Shown here: piece after piece, positions 44,263-51,660 of the stretch | Layout: each line of letters starts with the position of its first letter | Position numbering within the stretch: position 1 is the first letter of the stretch | DNA from: Gracilimonas sp040117685 | Lineage (GTDB): Bacteria > Bacteroidota > Rhodothermia > Balneolales > Balneolaceae | NCBI RefSeq assembly: GCF_040117685.2 | Contig: NZ_JBEDYP020000013.1 | Location: 1 to 64,000, forward strand | Length of the DNA: 64,000 bases | Reading direction: 5' to 3' | Notes under the pieces: model-generated | The model's database searches: none | What the model saw: only the letters and a program-made list of their open reading frames with translations | Told to the model about the DNA's origin: nothing | Program-made: the position numbers and the translations under genes

Positions 44263-45159
44263 ATGTTAGCAGAGACGAAACAAATTGAGAATCAAAAACT
44301 GGTTGCTGAGTCCGAATGGCTGCAGGAAAAGGAAGCTCATGAACAACGAGTAAATGAGTTGCTGGATGATTACCTGGAGGCGCGATCCCGACAGGAGAAA
44401 AACCCGGTCATGGATTTTCTTTTTGAATACTATGCTTTTCGGCCTTCGGGTTTACGGAGGTGGTCGCCCGGAATGGGGGTATCTCTTTCCTTTTCAAGTT
44501 TCGATTTGTTGCCGGAAGTAAGTGAGCTTACCGATGACGGCGATATAGCATTCATTGATCCTTCCCTCTTTCCTGAAAAACGTATTTCCTCATTGAAATG
44601 GATGTTACAGATGCTCGAGAACACTCAATCCAGCCGGCCATCCTTTGGCTGTTTTGGGATGCATGAATGGGCCATGGTATATAAAACCGACAATCCTCGT
44701 CACGATCAGGTTCCCATGCGTATGGAGCCGGATGAGCTGGCTGAATTTGTGGAATCCCGCCCGTTGCTCTGTACTCATTTTGATGCATTCCGCTTCTTCA
44801 CAAGTCCTGCAAAACCGATGAACCGTTTTGAACTTTCACGGGATAATTTTCATGAGACCGAGCAGCCCGGCTGTATTCACTCCAATATGGATTTGTACAA
44901 ATGGGCGTTCAAAATGTACCCGTGGATTTCCAGTTCACTGATACTGGATGCCTTTGAATTGGCTGTTGAAGCGAGGCACATCGATATGCAGGCCAGCCCC
45001 TACGATTTAAGAGAGCAAGGGCTGGAGCCCATCAAAATTGAGACGGAAGCCGGCAGAAAGGAATACAAACAAAAGCAGGAAATGATCTTTCGAAAGGGGC
45101 TCCCAATCCGCGAGAAAATCATTGAGAAGATGAGAGAAGTATTACAAAAAGTGGATTGA
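44263..45159 (+). CDS. Conserved protein of unknown function (sometimes labelled 3-methyladenine DNA glycosylase)
   Basis: The 298-residue soluble protein has a helical, Glu-rich first 45 residues, then VMDFLFEYYAFRPSGLRRWSPG, FGCFGMHEWAMVYK, RPLLCTHFDAFRFF and YKWAFKMYPWISSSLILDAFELAVEAR. I recognise the FGMHEWAMVY family, which database entries sometimes call 3-methyladenine DNA glycosylase, but I see no known glycosylase motif and would not rely on that label. The conserved His, Trp and Arg residues suggest an enzyme. It stands alone on the plus strand, ending in an inverted-repeat element. Confidence 0.7.
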   Translation: MLAETKQIENQKLVAESEWLQEKEAHEQRVNELLDDYLEARSRQEKNPVMDFLFEYYAFRPSGLRRWSPGMGVSLSFSSFDLLPEVSELTDDGDIAFIDPSLFPEKRISSLKWMLQMLENTQSSRPSFGCFGMHEWAMVYKTDNPRHDQVPMRMEPDELAEFVESRPLLCTHFDAFRFFTSPAKPMNRFELSRDNFHETEQPGCIHSNMDLYKWAFKMYPWISSSLILDAFELAVEARHIDMQASPYDLREQGLEPIKIETEAGRKEYKQKQEMIFRKGLPIREKIIEKMREVLQKVD

Positions 45160-45161
45160 TT

Positions 45162-45239
45162 GAGTGATATGGTGAAGTGGTGATTGGGTGATAATTTTCG
45201 AATCCCCCATCACCAAATCACTTTATCACCACATCACTA
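45162..45239. repeat. GTGATAA-word inverted-repeat element, copy 2
   Basis: The left arm (45162-45193: GAGTGATATGGTGAAGTGGTG and on) pairs imperfectly with the right arm (45208-45239: ATCACCAAATCACTTTATCACC and on). It sits between two convergent genes and includes the stop codon of the NTF2-like gene, so it may act as a bidirectional terminator. Same word family as at 39519 and 45762. Confidence 0.75.
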
Positions 45240-45692
45240 ATGCCTGTGATACACTTTGGCTACCACTTTCCAGCCGCTTTCAAATTTCAACAACGACAGG
45301 TAATCGGTAAACACGTGCTTTCCTTTGTGATGTAATTCCAATTCTACGGATGCGGCATTTCCGGTCACGCTGATGTTTGTGAATTCCGGCTCCCAGACAT
45401 TGTTTTCCGGATCAAATTCAGCACTTTCTTTTCGGTTCTTTGTGCTTTCAATCCAATTCGAGATCGGGTACCTGCCGATTTCTTCTCCATCTACAGAAAA
45501 GATGGCAAAATCTTTATGAAAGGTTTCTGCCATCGCTTCCGGATTCAATTCATTGAATGCCCCGTGAACATAGCCGTTCAGAATAACTTCTTTAACAGCT
45601 TCTTCTTCCTTGGCAATATATTCGGTGGCATTTATGCCAACCAGCAGCAGTGCAAACACAAAAACAGAACTTATCAGTAGAGATCTTTTCAT
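45237..45692 (-). CDS. Secreted NTF2-like (lumazine-binding-like) protein
   Basis: The 151-residue protein has a signal peptide (SLLISSVFVFALLLVGINA) and an NTF2-like fold: VKEVILNGYVHGAFNELNPEAMAETFHKDFAIFSVDG at the N-terminus and VSVTGNAASVELELHHKGKHVFTDYLSLLKFESGWKVVAKVYH-type strands at the end (split here in short blocks). It matches the Lumazine_bd_2 / SnoaL-like group, whose members bind small ligands. Role unknown. It ends inside a repeat element. Confidence 0.75.
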   Translation of the reverse strand: MKRSLLISSVFVFALLLVGINATEYIAKEEEAVKEVILNGYVHGAFNELNPEAMAETFHKDFAIFSVDGEEIGRYPISNWIESTKNRKESAEFDPENNVWEPEFTNISVTGNAASVELELHHKGKHVFTDYLSLLKFESGWKVVAKVYHRH

Positions 45693-45761
45693 AGTTATGT
45701 AGATTTGGTGAGAGTTAACAGTATTTCAACACGTTGTACGAACCAAATAGTTACATGAGTT

Positions 45762-45868
45762 GGTAAAGTGATAAAGTGATATGGTGATAAGGTGATAAGG
45801 TGATAAGGTGATAAGGTGAATTTGTTCAAATTATATTATTAATAACAGCTCCCTCACCCTATCACCCG
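45762..45868. repeat. GTGATAA-word element, copy 3, with tandem GGTGATAA array
   Basis: Four perfect tandem copies of GGTGATAA (45783-45814) are preceded by degenerate copies (AAGTGATA) and followed by GGTGAA. A short complementary arm, CCCTCACCCTATCACCC (45851-45867), overlaps the end of the threonine aldolase gene. The tandem array should be prone to slippage and length change. It follows the aldolase on the minus strand and lies upstream of the NTF2-like gene. Confidence 0.8.
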
Positions 45869-46908
45869 AATAATCTCTTCAAAACGGCTTTTAGTTGTTC
45901 CACTTCTTCATCACCAATTTCGAAATAGAAGGTTGCTCTAATGGTCTTGGGGCCAAAAGGAATCATAACAATGCCTTCTTCCTGGAGTTTTTCGATAGCA
46001 GAAACCGCATTCCCTTCCAATACATCAAAAATGAGAATGTTGGTTTGCAGGTTGTCCATATCGATGGAGAGTTTGCTACAGTTGGAAATGGTTTCAGCCA
46101 CATCCCGGGCTCTCCGATGATCATCTTTGAGAAGCGGCCAGTGATTATCCACTCCGTATTCAGCGGCGGCTGCAAGCAGCCCGACTTGTCGCATTCCTCC
46201 GCCCCACATTTTACGGTAGCGCCGGGCTTTGGCAATGTTCTTTTTTGAGGAGAGCAGCATAGACCCAACCGGAGCCCCCAATCCTTTCGAAAAGCAAACC
46301 GAGATGGTATCGGCAATGGTACCAAAATATTCCGGGCCGATATTTGTAGCAGTCATGGCGTTCCAGATACGCGCCCCATCAAGATGAACGGCCAGATTAT
46401 GTTCATCCGCAAAGTCTTTAATCTCGCTCAATTCCTCCTTTGAGTAGCAAACACCCCCTCCTTTATTAGTCGTATTCTCGATACATACTACCTTTGTTCT
46501 GGGCTCCCAGTCAAAATTACCTCTGACTTTATCTTCCAGAACAGCCCGACTCAACTTCCCTTGTTTACCCTGTAATGTGGTAACCTGAACCCCTGATAGT
46601 GCTGAAGCTGCCGAGGTCTCATAGTTGAAAATATGACCGTTTTCATCAATCAGAATTTCGTCTCCGGGCTCGGTTAACACCCTAATGCCCAGCTGATTGC
46701 TCATGGTTCCACTTGGCACAAACAGTCCGGCTTCCATCCCAAAAAGAGCGGCTGTTCTCTGCTGAAATTTATTTACCGTCGGATCAGATTCAAACACATC
46801 ATCCCCAACCTCTGCCTCTGTCATAGCCTTTAGCATTTCGGGAGTCGGTCGTGTTACCGTATCGCTGCGTAAATCAATCATACTTTCATTTTGCTTTTTC
46901 AATTTCAA
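45862..46908 (-). CDS. ltaE: Low-specificity L-threonine aldolase
   Basis: This PLP enzyme splits threonine or allo-threonine to glycine and acetaldehyde. The 348-residue protein begins IDLRSDTVTRPTPEML and has VGDDVFESDPTV, FVPSGTMSNQLGI, CIENTTNKGGGVCY, LHLDGARIWNA-type VHLDGARIWNAMTA (PLP Asp) and VCFSKGLGAPVGSML with the Schiff-base Lys near residue 210. The first six residues (KLKKQNE) may be dispensable since a Met follows them. Its stop codon lies in the GTGATAA repeat. Confidence 0.93.
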   Translation of the reverse strand: MKLKKQNESMIDLRSDTVTRPTPEMLKAMTEAEVGDDVFESDPTVNKFQQRTAALFGMEAGLFVPSGTMSNQLGIRVLTEPGDEILIDENGHIFNYETSAASALSGVQVTTLQGKQGKLSRAVLEDKVRGNFDWEPRTKVVCIENTTNKGGGVCYSKEELSEIKDFADEHNLAVHLDGARIWNAMTATNIGPEYFGTIADTISVCFSKGLGAPVGSMLLSSKKNIAKARRYRKMWGGGMRQVGLLAAAAEYGVDNHWPLLKDDHRRARDVAETISNCSKLSIDMDNLQTNILIFDVLEGNAVSAIEKLQEEGIVMIPFGPKTIRATFYFEIGDEEVEQLKAVLKRLFG

Positions 46909-47010
46909 GGAATATAATCAATACCTGACGCGAACATAAGTAACGCTCACTCAGCTCATGAAAAAAAGTATAAAAATTCAGCTCACTCTTTCGGGTTACT
47001 CAGTAAAGCC

Positions 47011-47015
47011 GGAGG
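47011..47015 (+). promoter_or_regulatory. Ribosome binding site deciding a TTG start for lycopene cyclase
   Basis: GGAGG lies 9 bp before the TTG at 47025. Shine-Dalgarno sites are uncommon in this phylum, and this one supports the non-ATG start, which puts KVEAKYDVIIAGGG at the protein N-terminus as expected for an FAD-binding fold. Confidence 0.6.
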
Positions 47016-47024
47016 CTATCTGTA

Positions 47025-48179
47025 TTGAAGGTTGAAGCCAAATACGATGTAATAATTGCAGGTGGAGGACTCTCCGGACTCAGCCTTGCCTGGTACCTGG
47101 CTAAAGGGAACTACAAAGGGGAAGTACTGGTAACGGACTCAACCTTTGCACCCACCAATGATAAAACCTGGTGTTTCTGGACTAACAAAGAACCTCCATT
47201 CCGTGATATCATCTACAAGAAATGGAAGAAAACCTGGGTTTCGGTTTTAGACTACAACACCTTCCGCTACCTCAATGAATACAGCTATTACTGCATACGC
47301 AGCGGGGATTTCAGGGAATATGTACTTAGTGAGTTAAAGAAGCACAAAAACTTTGATCTCCTTGAAGACAACATCCTTGATTTTTCTTCCAATCAAAGTA
47401 AGGCGGTTATGCTTACCAAGGGAGGCGACAGTTACATTGCCAACCATATTTTCCAAAGCATCATGAAACCCAAAGACCTTGACCGGTCGCAAATCAAATA
47501 CCCGCTTATACAACATTTTTTGGGATGGGAAATCAAAACCTTTGAGCCGGCTTTTGACCCGGAGACCTTTACCATCATGGATTTTGACAATGATTTTGAA
47601 CCCGGCGTTGGTTTTATGTACGTATTGCCATACACACAGAACAAAGCTCTGTTGGAGTTCACGGTCTTTTCGGAAGACGTGCTAAAAAAGAAGAAATATA
47701 AAAAGAAGATTAAGCATTACCTCCTGCATGAGCTCGGGCTTGACAGAGATCATTATGAGATCAGACGTAAAGAATATGGGGAAATTCCTATGGAAGACCG
47801 TCCTCATTTACCCTATTATGACAAGAACATCATCAACCTGGGTTCGGTAGGAGGACAAACCAAACCCAGCACAGGCTACACTTTTACCCGCATTCAGGAC
47901 TACACTCAAAAATTGGCACAGAACCTTATTCAGGGATTTGAACCGCTTCCTCCTCAACAGTCTAAGCTAAAGTATCGGTATTACGATCTGTTGCTGCTCC
48001 ATATCCTTTCCAACTCTACCAACGACAGCCTCAGAGTGTTCAGGTCCCTTTTCAAGAAGAATAATTTTGATGAAATTTTTCGTTTTCTTGGTGAAGACAC
48101 CAATCTGCGTCAGGATTTAAAAATAATGTCCTCCGTACCTTATATCCCCTTTTTTAAGGCTATCTGGAAGAATTTATGA
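47025..48179 (+). CDS. crtY: Lycopene beta-cyclase
   Basis: The 384-residue protein closes the ends of lycopene into beta-ionone rings. It has an N-terminal dinucleotide-binding motif, VIIAGGGLSGLSLAWYL, then DKTWCFW, YYCIRSGDFREYVL, LIQHFLGWEIKTFEP (compare the QHF-GW motif of CrtY enzymes), FTIMDFDN and late GSVGGQTKPSTGYTFTRIQ. These are classic CrtY/CrtL features. The start is TTG with a strong GGAGG. No other carotenoid gene is next to it, so the pathway is encoded elsewhere; the UbiA-family gene 3 kb upstream is a possible helper. Confidence 0.92.
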   Translation: MKVEAKYDVIIAGGGLSGLSLAWYLAKGNYKGEVLVTDSTFAPTNDKTWCFWTNKEPPFRDIIYKKWKKTWVSVLDYNTFRYLNEYSYYCIRSGDFREYVLSELKKHKNFDLLEDNILDFSSNQSKAVMLTKGGDSYIANHIFQSIMKPKDLDRSQIKYPLIQHFLGWEIKTFEPAFDPETFTIMDFDNDFEPGVGFMYVLPYTQNKALLEFTVFSEDVLKKKKYKKKIKHYLLHELGLDRDHYEIRRKEYGEIPMEDRPHLPYYDKNIINLGSVGGQTKPSTGYTFTRIQDYTQKLAQNLIQGFEPLPPQQSKLKYRYYDLLLLHILSNSTNDSLRVFRSLFKKNNFDEIFRFLGEDTNLRQDLKIMSSVPYIPFFKAIWKNL

Positions 48180-48220
48180 AATGATAAGCCTGTAAAGATA
48201 ATTTGGCTGAATTCACAAAT

Positions 48221-48247
48221 AAAAACCCGGTTACAGCCGGTTTTTTT
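48221..48247. terminator. Bidirectional terminator between crtY and rsmE
   Basis: AAAACCCGG-TTACAG-CCGGTTTT forms a GC-rich stem with one bulged C, with T7 on the plus side and an A5 run (T run on the minus strand) on the other. It lies between convergent genes, so it can serve both. Confidence 0.75.
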
Positions 48248-48944
48248 ATGTAGTAAACAAAAACTGAGAAAGCATGGCAAGTGCTGCGGTTTCTGCCCTG
48301 AGCCTGTTCTTCCCTAAAGAGATCATTTGAGTATTCTTCTTCTTAGCTAACTCTACTTCCCTTTCAGAAAAGCCTCCTTCCGGTCCTACAAGTAGTAAAT
48401 TCTTATCGTGACTTAAGCTTTCAGGATGATGAGCATCTGCTTCCACATGGGCCATGATTGTATGGTAGTTGGTATAATATTCGAGAACCTCATCCAGGGA
48501 GCTTTGATAGGTAACCTCAGGCAGCCACCTTCTTTTGCTTTGTTTGAAAGCACTTAATACGATGGATTGCATTCGGTCTTCATTTATTCTGGATCGCTCG
48601 GAATGATCGGCATTAAAGATGCATATTTCCCATGCTCCAAGTTCCACCGCCTTCTCAACAGCAAATTCCAGCCGGTCTCTTTTTTTTATAGCTCCAAAAA
48701 CCAGCACTTTCTTATTCGTTGGCTCCGTTTCCGAATGGGTTTCCAGGATATTCGCGAATACTGATTTCTTGGAGATGGATGAAACCTGAGCTTTATACAC
48801 ATTCCCCTTGCCATCAGAAGCGTACAACTCGTCTCCTGCCTTAAACCGCAATACTTTGGAGGCATGCGTTGCTTCCTGATCAACCAATTCCAGTCGGTTT
48901 GCAGATACGTGTTCAGGATGTGCAAAAAATACGTTGTCCATCAT
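48246..48944 (-). CDS. rsmE: 16S rRNA (uracil1498-N3)-methyltransferase
   Basis: RsmE methylates U1498 in the 30S subunit with SAM. The 232-residue protein has an N-terminal PUA-like domain (VLRFKAGDELYASDGKGN) and a C-terminal SPOUT knot: FGAIKKRDRLEFAVEKAVELG, RSRINEDRMQSIVLSAFKQSKR, LLLVGPEGGFSEREV and SLGKNRLRAETAALAML. It is third on the strand after the dCTP deaminase and Fe-S genes. Two ATGs in a row (MMD) make the start ambiguous by one residue. Confidence 0.95.
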   Translation of the reverse strand: MMDNVFFAHPEHVSANRLELVDQEATHASKVLRFKAGDELYASDGKGNVYKAQVSSISKKSVFANILETHSETEPTNKKVLVFGAIKKRDRLEFAVEKAVELGAWEICIFNADHSERSRINEDRMQSIVLSAFKQSKRRWLPEVTYQSSLDEVLEYYTNYHTIMAHVEADAHHPESLSHDKNLLLVGPEGGFSEREVELAKKKNTQMISLGKNRLRAETAALAMLSQFLFTT

Positions 48945-49000
48945 TCAATTCACTAAGCTTAATGTAAATCGGGAAACCACCGGATCACCGAGCAGAGCAG

Positions 49001-49228
49001 TTAATCTGCGTTTGAAGCTTTTTTGTAGTACGCTCCGGGCTCAAATTCCGTATCACCGGTTTCGAACATTAACTCGATATAGGGAATGCAAAGTCCGCAC
49101 CCGCAGCTACAGAAGTCATCAGCCTGAAGTTCTTCAACGGATGTAATCCCGTTCTCTTCAGCATGTAACTTAACTTCTTCGAAGCTTCTGCTGTGGCAAA
49201 TACATCGGTTGACTAAATATCGGCTCAT
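49001..49228 (-). CDS. Small BFD-like [2Fe-2S]-binding protein
   Basis: The 75-residue protein has cysteines placed as in bacterioferritin-associated-ferredoxin-like domains: CIC near residue 9 and CSCGCGLC near 43. This would hold a 2Fe-2S cluster, though the second group has more cysteines than the usual C-x-x-C. Its ATG overlaps the stop of the dCTP deaminase gene by 4 bp (ATGA), so the two are coupled. A role in iron storage release or electron transfer is likely but not shown. Confidence 0.78.
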   Translation of the reverse strand: MSRYLVNRCICHSRSFEEVKLHAEENGITSVEELQADDFCSCGCGLCIPYIELMFETGDTEFEPGAYYKKASNAD

Positions 49229-50445
49229 GGTTGCTTAAAATGCTTACCTAACTTTAAATCCTGCCCCTGGTAGTTACTGTCAATTTCCTCACCGTACACA
49301 AAATCCGGTTTCTCAGCATTGGGTTCAAACTGCATGCTGAACATGGTCTGGCCATCCTCAATCATAAAGGGGACATCATGCGACCGGACTTCAAGTACCG
49401 CTCTTGCTCCCTGATCTTCAACCGATCCGCCAAAGCCGCTGTCAAAAAACCCCGCGTAATGTGTTCGTAATTCGCCCGACCCGGTATCATAGGCCATCAT
49501 TTCGCAGGCAAGATGAGCCGGAACCCGGATTCGTTCTTTGGATGCAAAAATATAAAAAGCCTCCGGTTCCAGAATAAGCTGATCGTTCTGTTGGGCATAA
49601 ATCGGCTCCCAAAATTCTTCTACCGCGTAGTGGCCGATATTTTCCAGGTCAATATAATTGTTATGCTTCTTCGCCTTGTATCCGATGATGTCACCTTTCT
49701 TCCCCTTCAGGTCTACACTCATAAAAAGGCCTTGCTTAACCTTGATCTTCTCCATGGAAACAGGCTCTCTGTGTTCATCAAATAAGAGAGGATCTGCTGC
49801 ATGTACCCGTAGTAAATCCTGGTCGGGAAGTACTTCAAATCCATGCCGAACGCGCAGCTGATTTAGCCTTTGCCCGGTTTTCACTTTAATTGAGAATGAT
49901 TTGGGTACCACTTCCAGGTACATCTTTCCACAATAACCCGGGGTCACTTCTTCAAAACGATGGGAATAATCGGTGATCACACGGGTGAATACATCCAACC
50001 GGCCGGTTGAGCTTTTGGGGTTTGCCTTAGCAGAAAGATTTTCAACCATACCCAGTTTAACCTCACTCTTTTCATTATTCCCGTTCAACATTCCTTTCTG
50101 AATCGTATTGTTTGATTCAGGGAGGTTCAGCTCTTCAAGCAGAGGAATGATATACACGCAATTTTGCTCAAGAACAGCTCCATCGGTGATGGGCACTTCA
50201 TACATTTTCAGTTTTTCCACCTTCTCTTCCACGGAATCATTTTCGGGAAGAAAGCTACAGCGGACACGATAGGCCACTTCACCAAGGCGCAGATCTATGG
50301 AGTTGGGTTGAAACTGATCATCCTGAATGGGGTAGTTTGAGTCAGATGAAATGATACCAAGTGCATGAAGTAACTTGAGTTTTTGGACCGGTAAAATTCC
50401 TTTTGTGCGAAGCTGAACTTCTTTCAGAGTCTCGGGCATAGTCAA
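49225..50445 (-). CDS. dcd: 2'-deoxycytidine 5'-triphosphate deaminase, two-domain type
   Basis: The 406-residue protein matches the long DCD family (PF06559), which has two dUTPase-fold halves, rather than the short 190-residue Dcd. FQPNSIDLRLGEVAYRV near residue 45, STGRLDVFTRVITDYSHRF, GYCGKMYLEVVPKSFSIKV and DTGSGELRTHYAGFFDSGFGG (with the catalytic Glu) are visible. It converts dCTP to dUTP for thymidylate synthesis. It leads the dcd-BFD-rsmE operon. Confidence 0.9.
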   Translation of the reverse strand: MTMPETLKEVQLRTKGILPVQKLKLLHALGIISSDSNYPIQDDQFQPNSIDLRLGEVAYRVRCSFLPENDSVEEKVEKLKMYEVPITDGAVLEQNCVYIIPLLEELNLPESNNTIQKGMLNGNNEKSEVKLGMVENLSAKANPKSSTGRLDVFTRVITDYSHRFEEVTPGYCGKMYLEVVPKSFSIKVKTGQRLNQLRVRHGFEVLPDQDLLRVHAADPLLFDEHREPVSMEKIKVKQGLFMSVDLKGKKGDIIGYKAKKHNNYIDLENIGHYAVEEFWEPIYAQQNDQLILEPEAFYIFASKERIRVPAHLACEMMAYDTGSGELRTHYAGFFDSGFGGSVEDQGARAVLEVRSHDVPFMIEDGQTMFSMQFEPNAEKPDFVYGEEIDSNYQGQDLKLGKHFKQP

Positions 50446-50518
50446 ATAGCGTGCTTATTTTCGACTGAAGATAACGACCACACCCGAATATTCAATATTG
50501 AATAGTGAATATCCATTT

Positions 50519-51346
50519 TCATTTCTGTTGGGTTAGCCATTTACCATACAATTCGGGGCGCCTATCTCTTAAAAATAAATTCTTAGCATGAGATTCGGTT
50601 ATCTCTTTCAGGTTAAGCTCAGCGTATAATATTTCCTCCGTTCCTTCACCTGCCCTGGCTATTACTTCACCGGCAGGATTGCACACGAATGATTCCCCGG
50701 CAAAAGTAAGCTTAGGCTCTTCCCCCACACGGTTGCACAAAGCCACGAAATATCCATTCTGGAAAGCAGCCGTCCTCACCTCAGCCTCATACAATCCCTC
50801 CGGCCACTCGCCTACTGAACCGGCCTGTGGAATAAAAACTATGTCCGCTCCGGCCAAGGCAAGAGCTCGCATATACTCCGGGTAGTGCCGGTCGTAACAT
50901 ATGGCTATACCAATTTTTCCAAAAGGCGTATCGTATACGGGAGCTCCATTGTCACCCGGCGTGTAATACTGCTGCTCATGGAAACAGGCATATTCGGTGA
51001 TATGAACCATCCGCGTTGTTCCTATAATAGAGCCCTCTGTATTAATAACCGGAGAGCTATCGTAAAGATCATCACCATCTTTCTCATACAGGTTTAAGAT
51101 AATAACCACGCCAAATTCTTTTGCCAGCTCTGAAAAGGCATCTGTAGTTTTTCCCGGAATGGATTCTGCAAGCTCAGATGGTTTCTCCGGATTTTGAAAC
51201 TGAGGATAGAAAGGCTCAAAAGCCAGTTCAGCAAAACAAATGACATTAGCACCTGCCTTGGCTGCTTTCCTTGCCAACTCAATTCCTTTTTTAAGATTCT
51301 CATCTCTGTTCTCAGAACAGGATTGTTGAATGAGGGCAACTTTCAT
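50519..51346 (-). CDS. Nitrilase-superfamily amidohydrolase (N-carbamoylputrescine-amidase-like)
   Basis: The 275-residue protein has the nitrilase fold. Two of the catalytic triad are clear: Glu in CFAELAFEPFYPQ and Cys in IGIAICYDRHYPEY. The Lys normally found as K-x-H before the Cys is not obvious; the aligned block reads TTRMVHITEYACFHEQ, with Met at that position. Relatives hydrolyse carbon-nitrogen bonds in carbamoyl or amide substrates. The polyamine route is possible, but no agmatine or putrescine gene is near. Confidence 0.82.
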   Translation of the reverse strand: MKVALIQQSCSENRDENLKKGIELARKAAKAGANVICFAELAFEPFYPQFQNPEKPSELAESIPGKTTDAFSELAKEFGVVIILNLYEKDGDDLYDSSPVINTEGSIIGTTRMVHITEYACFHEQQYYTPGDNGAPVYDTPFGKIGIAICYDRHYPEYMRALALAGADIVFIPQAGSVGEWPEGLYEAEVRTAAFQNGYFVALCNRVGEEPKLTFAGESFVCNPAGEVIARAGEGTEEILYAELNLKEITESHAKNLFLRDRRPELYGKWLTQQK

Positions 51347-51417
51347 ATAAAACGGGAATAAATGAATCGTATCGTGTAGGGGAAGCTAATAAGAAAAAAA
51401 CATTATGTAGAAATGAA

Positions 51418-51627
51418 TCAGAACTTCTGCTCTTCTTTCATCAATCTCTTTTTTCGGTCTCTGAGCTTTTTGATGGCGTACCCTCCTCCGGCTGCTGCAA
51501 GCAGGCTTAAGCCCCCATCAATAGGTGCTTGCGTTGGATTCATGGGTGCAGAAGGCTGAGCAAATAGAACAGTAGTGAACAGAAGAGTGAACACAATAGC
51601 TAAAGAAAAATAGATCAGTGATTTCAT
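51418..51627 (-). CDS. Short PID-CTERM-like sorting-signal protein
   Basis: The ATG at 51627 gives 69 residues: a signal peptide (SLIYFSLAIVFTLLFTTVLFAQ), a short Pro-rich stretch (PSAPMNPTQ) and the C-terminal block APIDGGLSLLAAAGGGYAIKK, followed by the basic tail RDRKKRLMKE. This PIDGG-hydrophobic-basic order is the PID-CTERM pattern of Bacteroidota-type bacteria, thought to be a sorting or processing signal like other CTERM tails. The protein is almost only signals, with a mature part of about 12 residues before the tail. An ATG 33 bp upstream (51660) would place extra residues before the signal peptide and is less likely. It starts 33 bp after the large T9SS protein. Confidence 0.7.
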   Translation of the reverse strand: MKSLIYFSLAIVFTLLFTTVLFAQPSAPMNPTQAPIDGGLSLLAAAGGGYAIKKLRDRKKRLMKEEQKF

Positions 51628-51660
51628 AGTCAGGGAATAATTAGAGCAGACTAACTGCAA

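Noticed and set aside
45762..45868. CRISPR array
   Set aside because: The 8-bp units are directly tandem, with no spacers and no cas genes.
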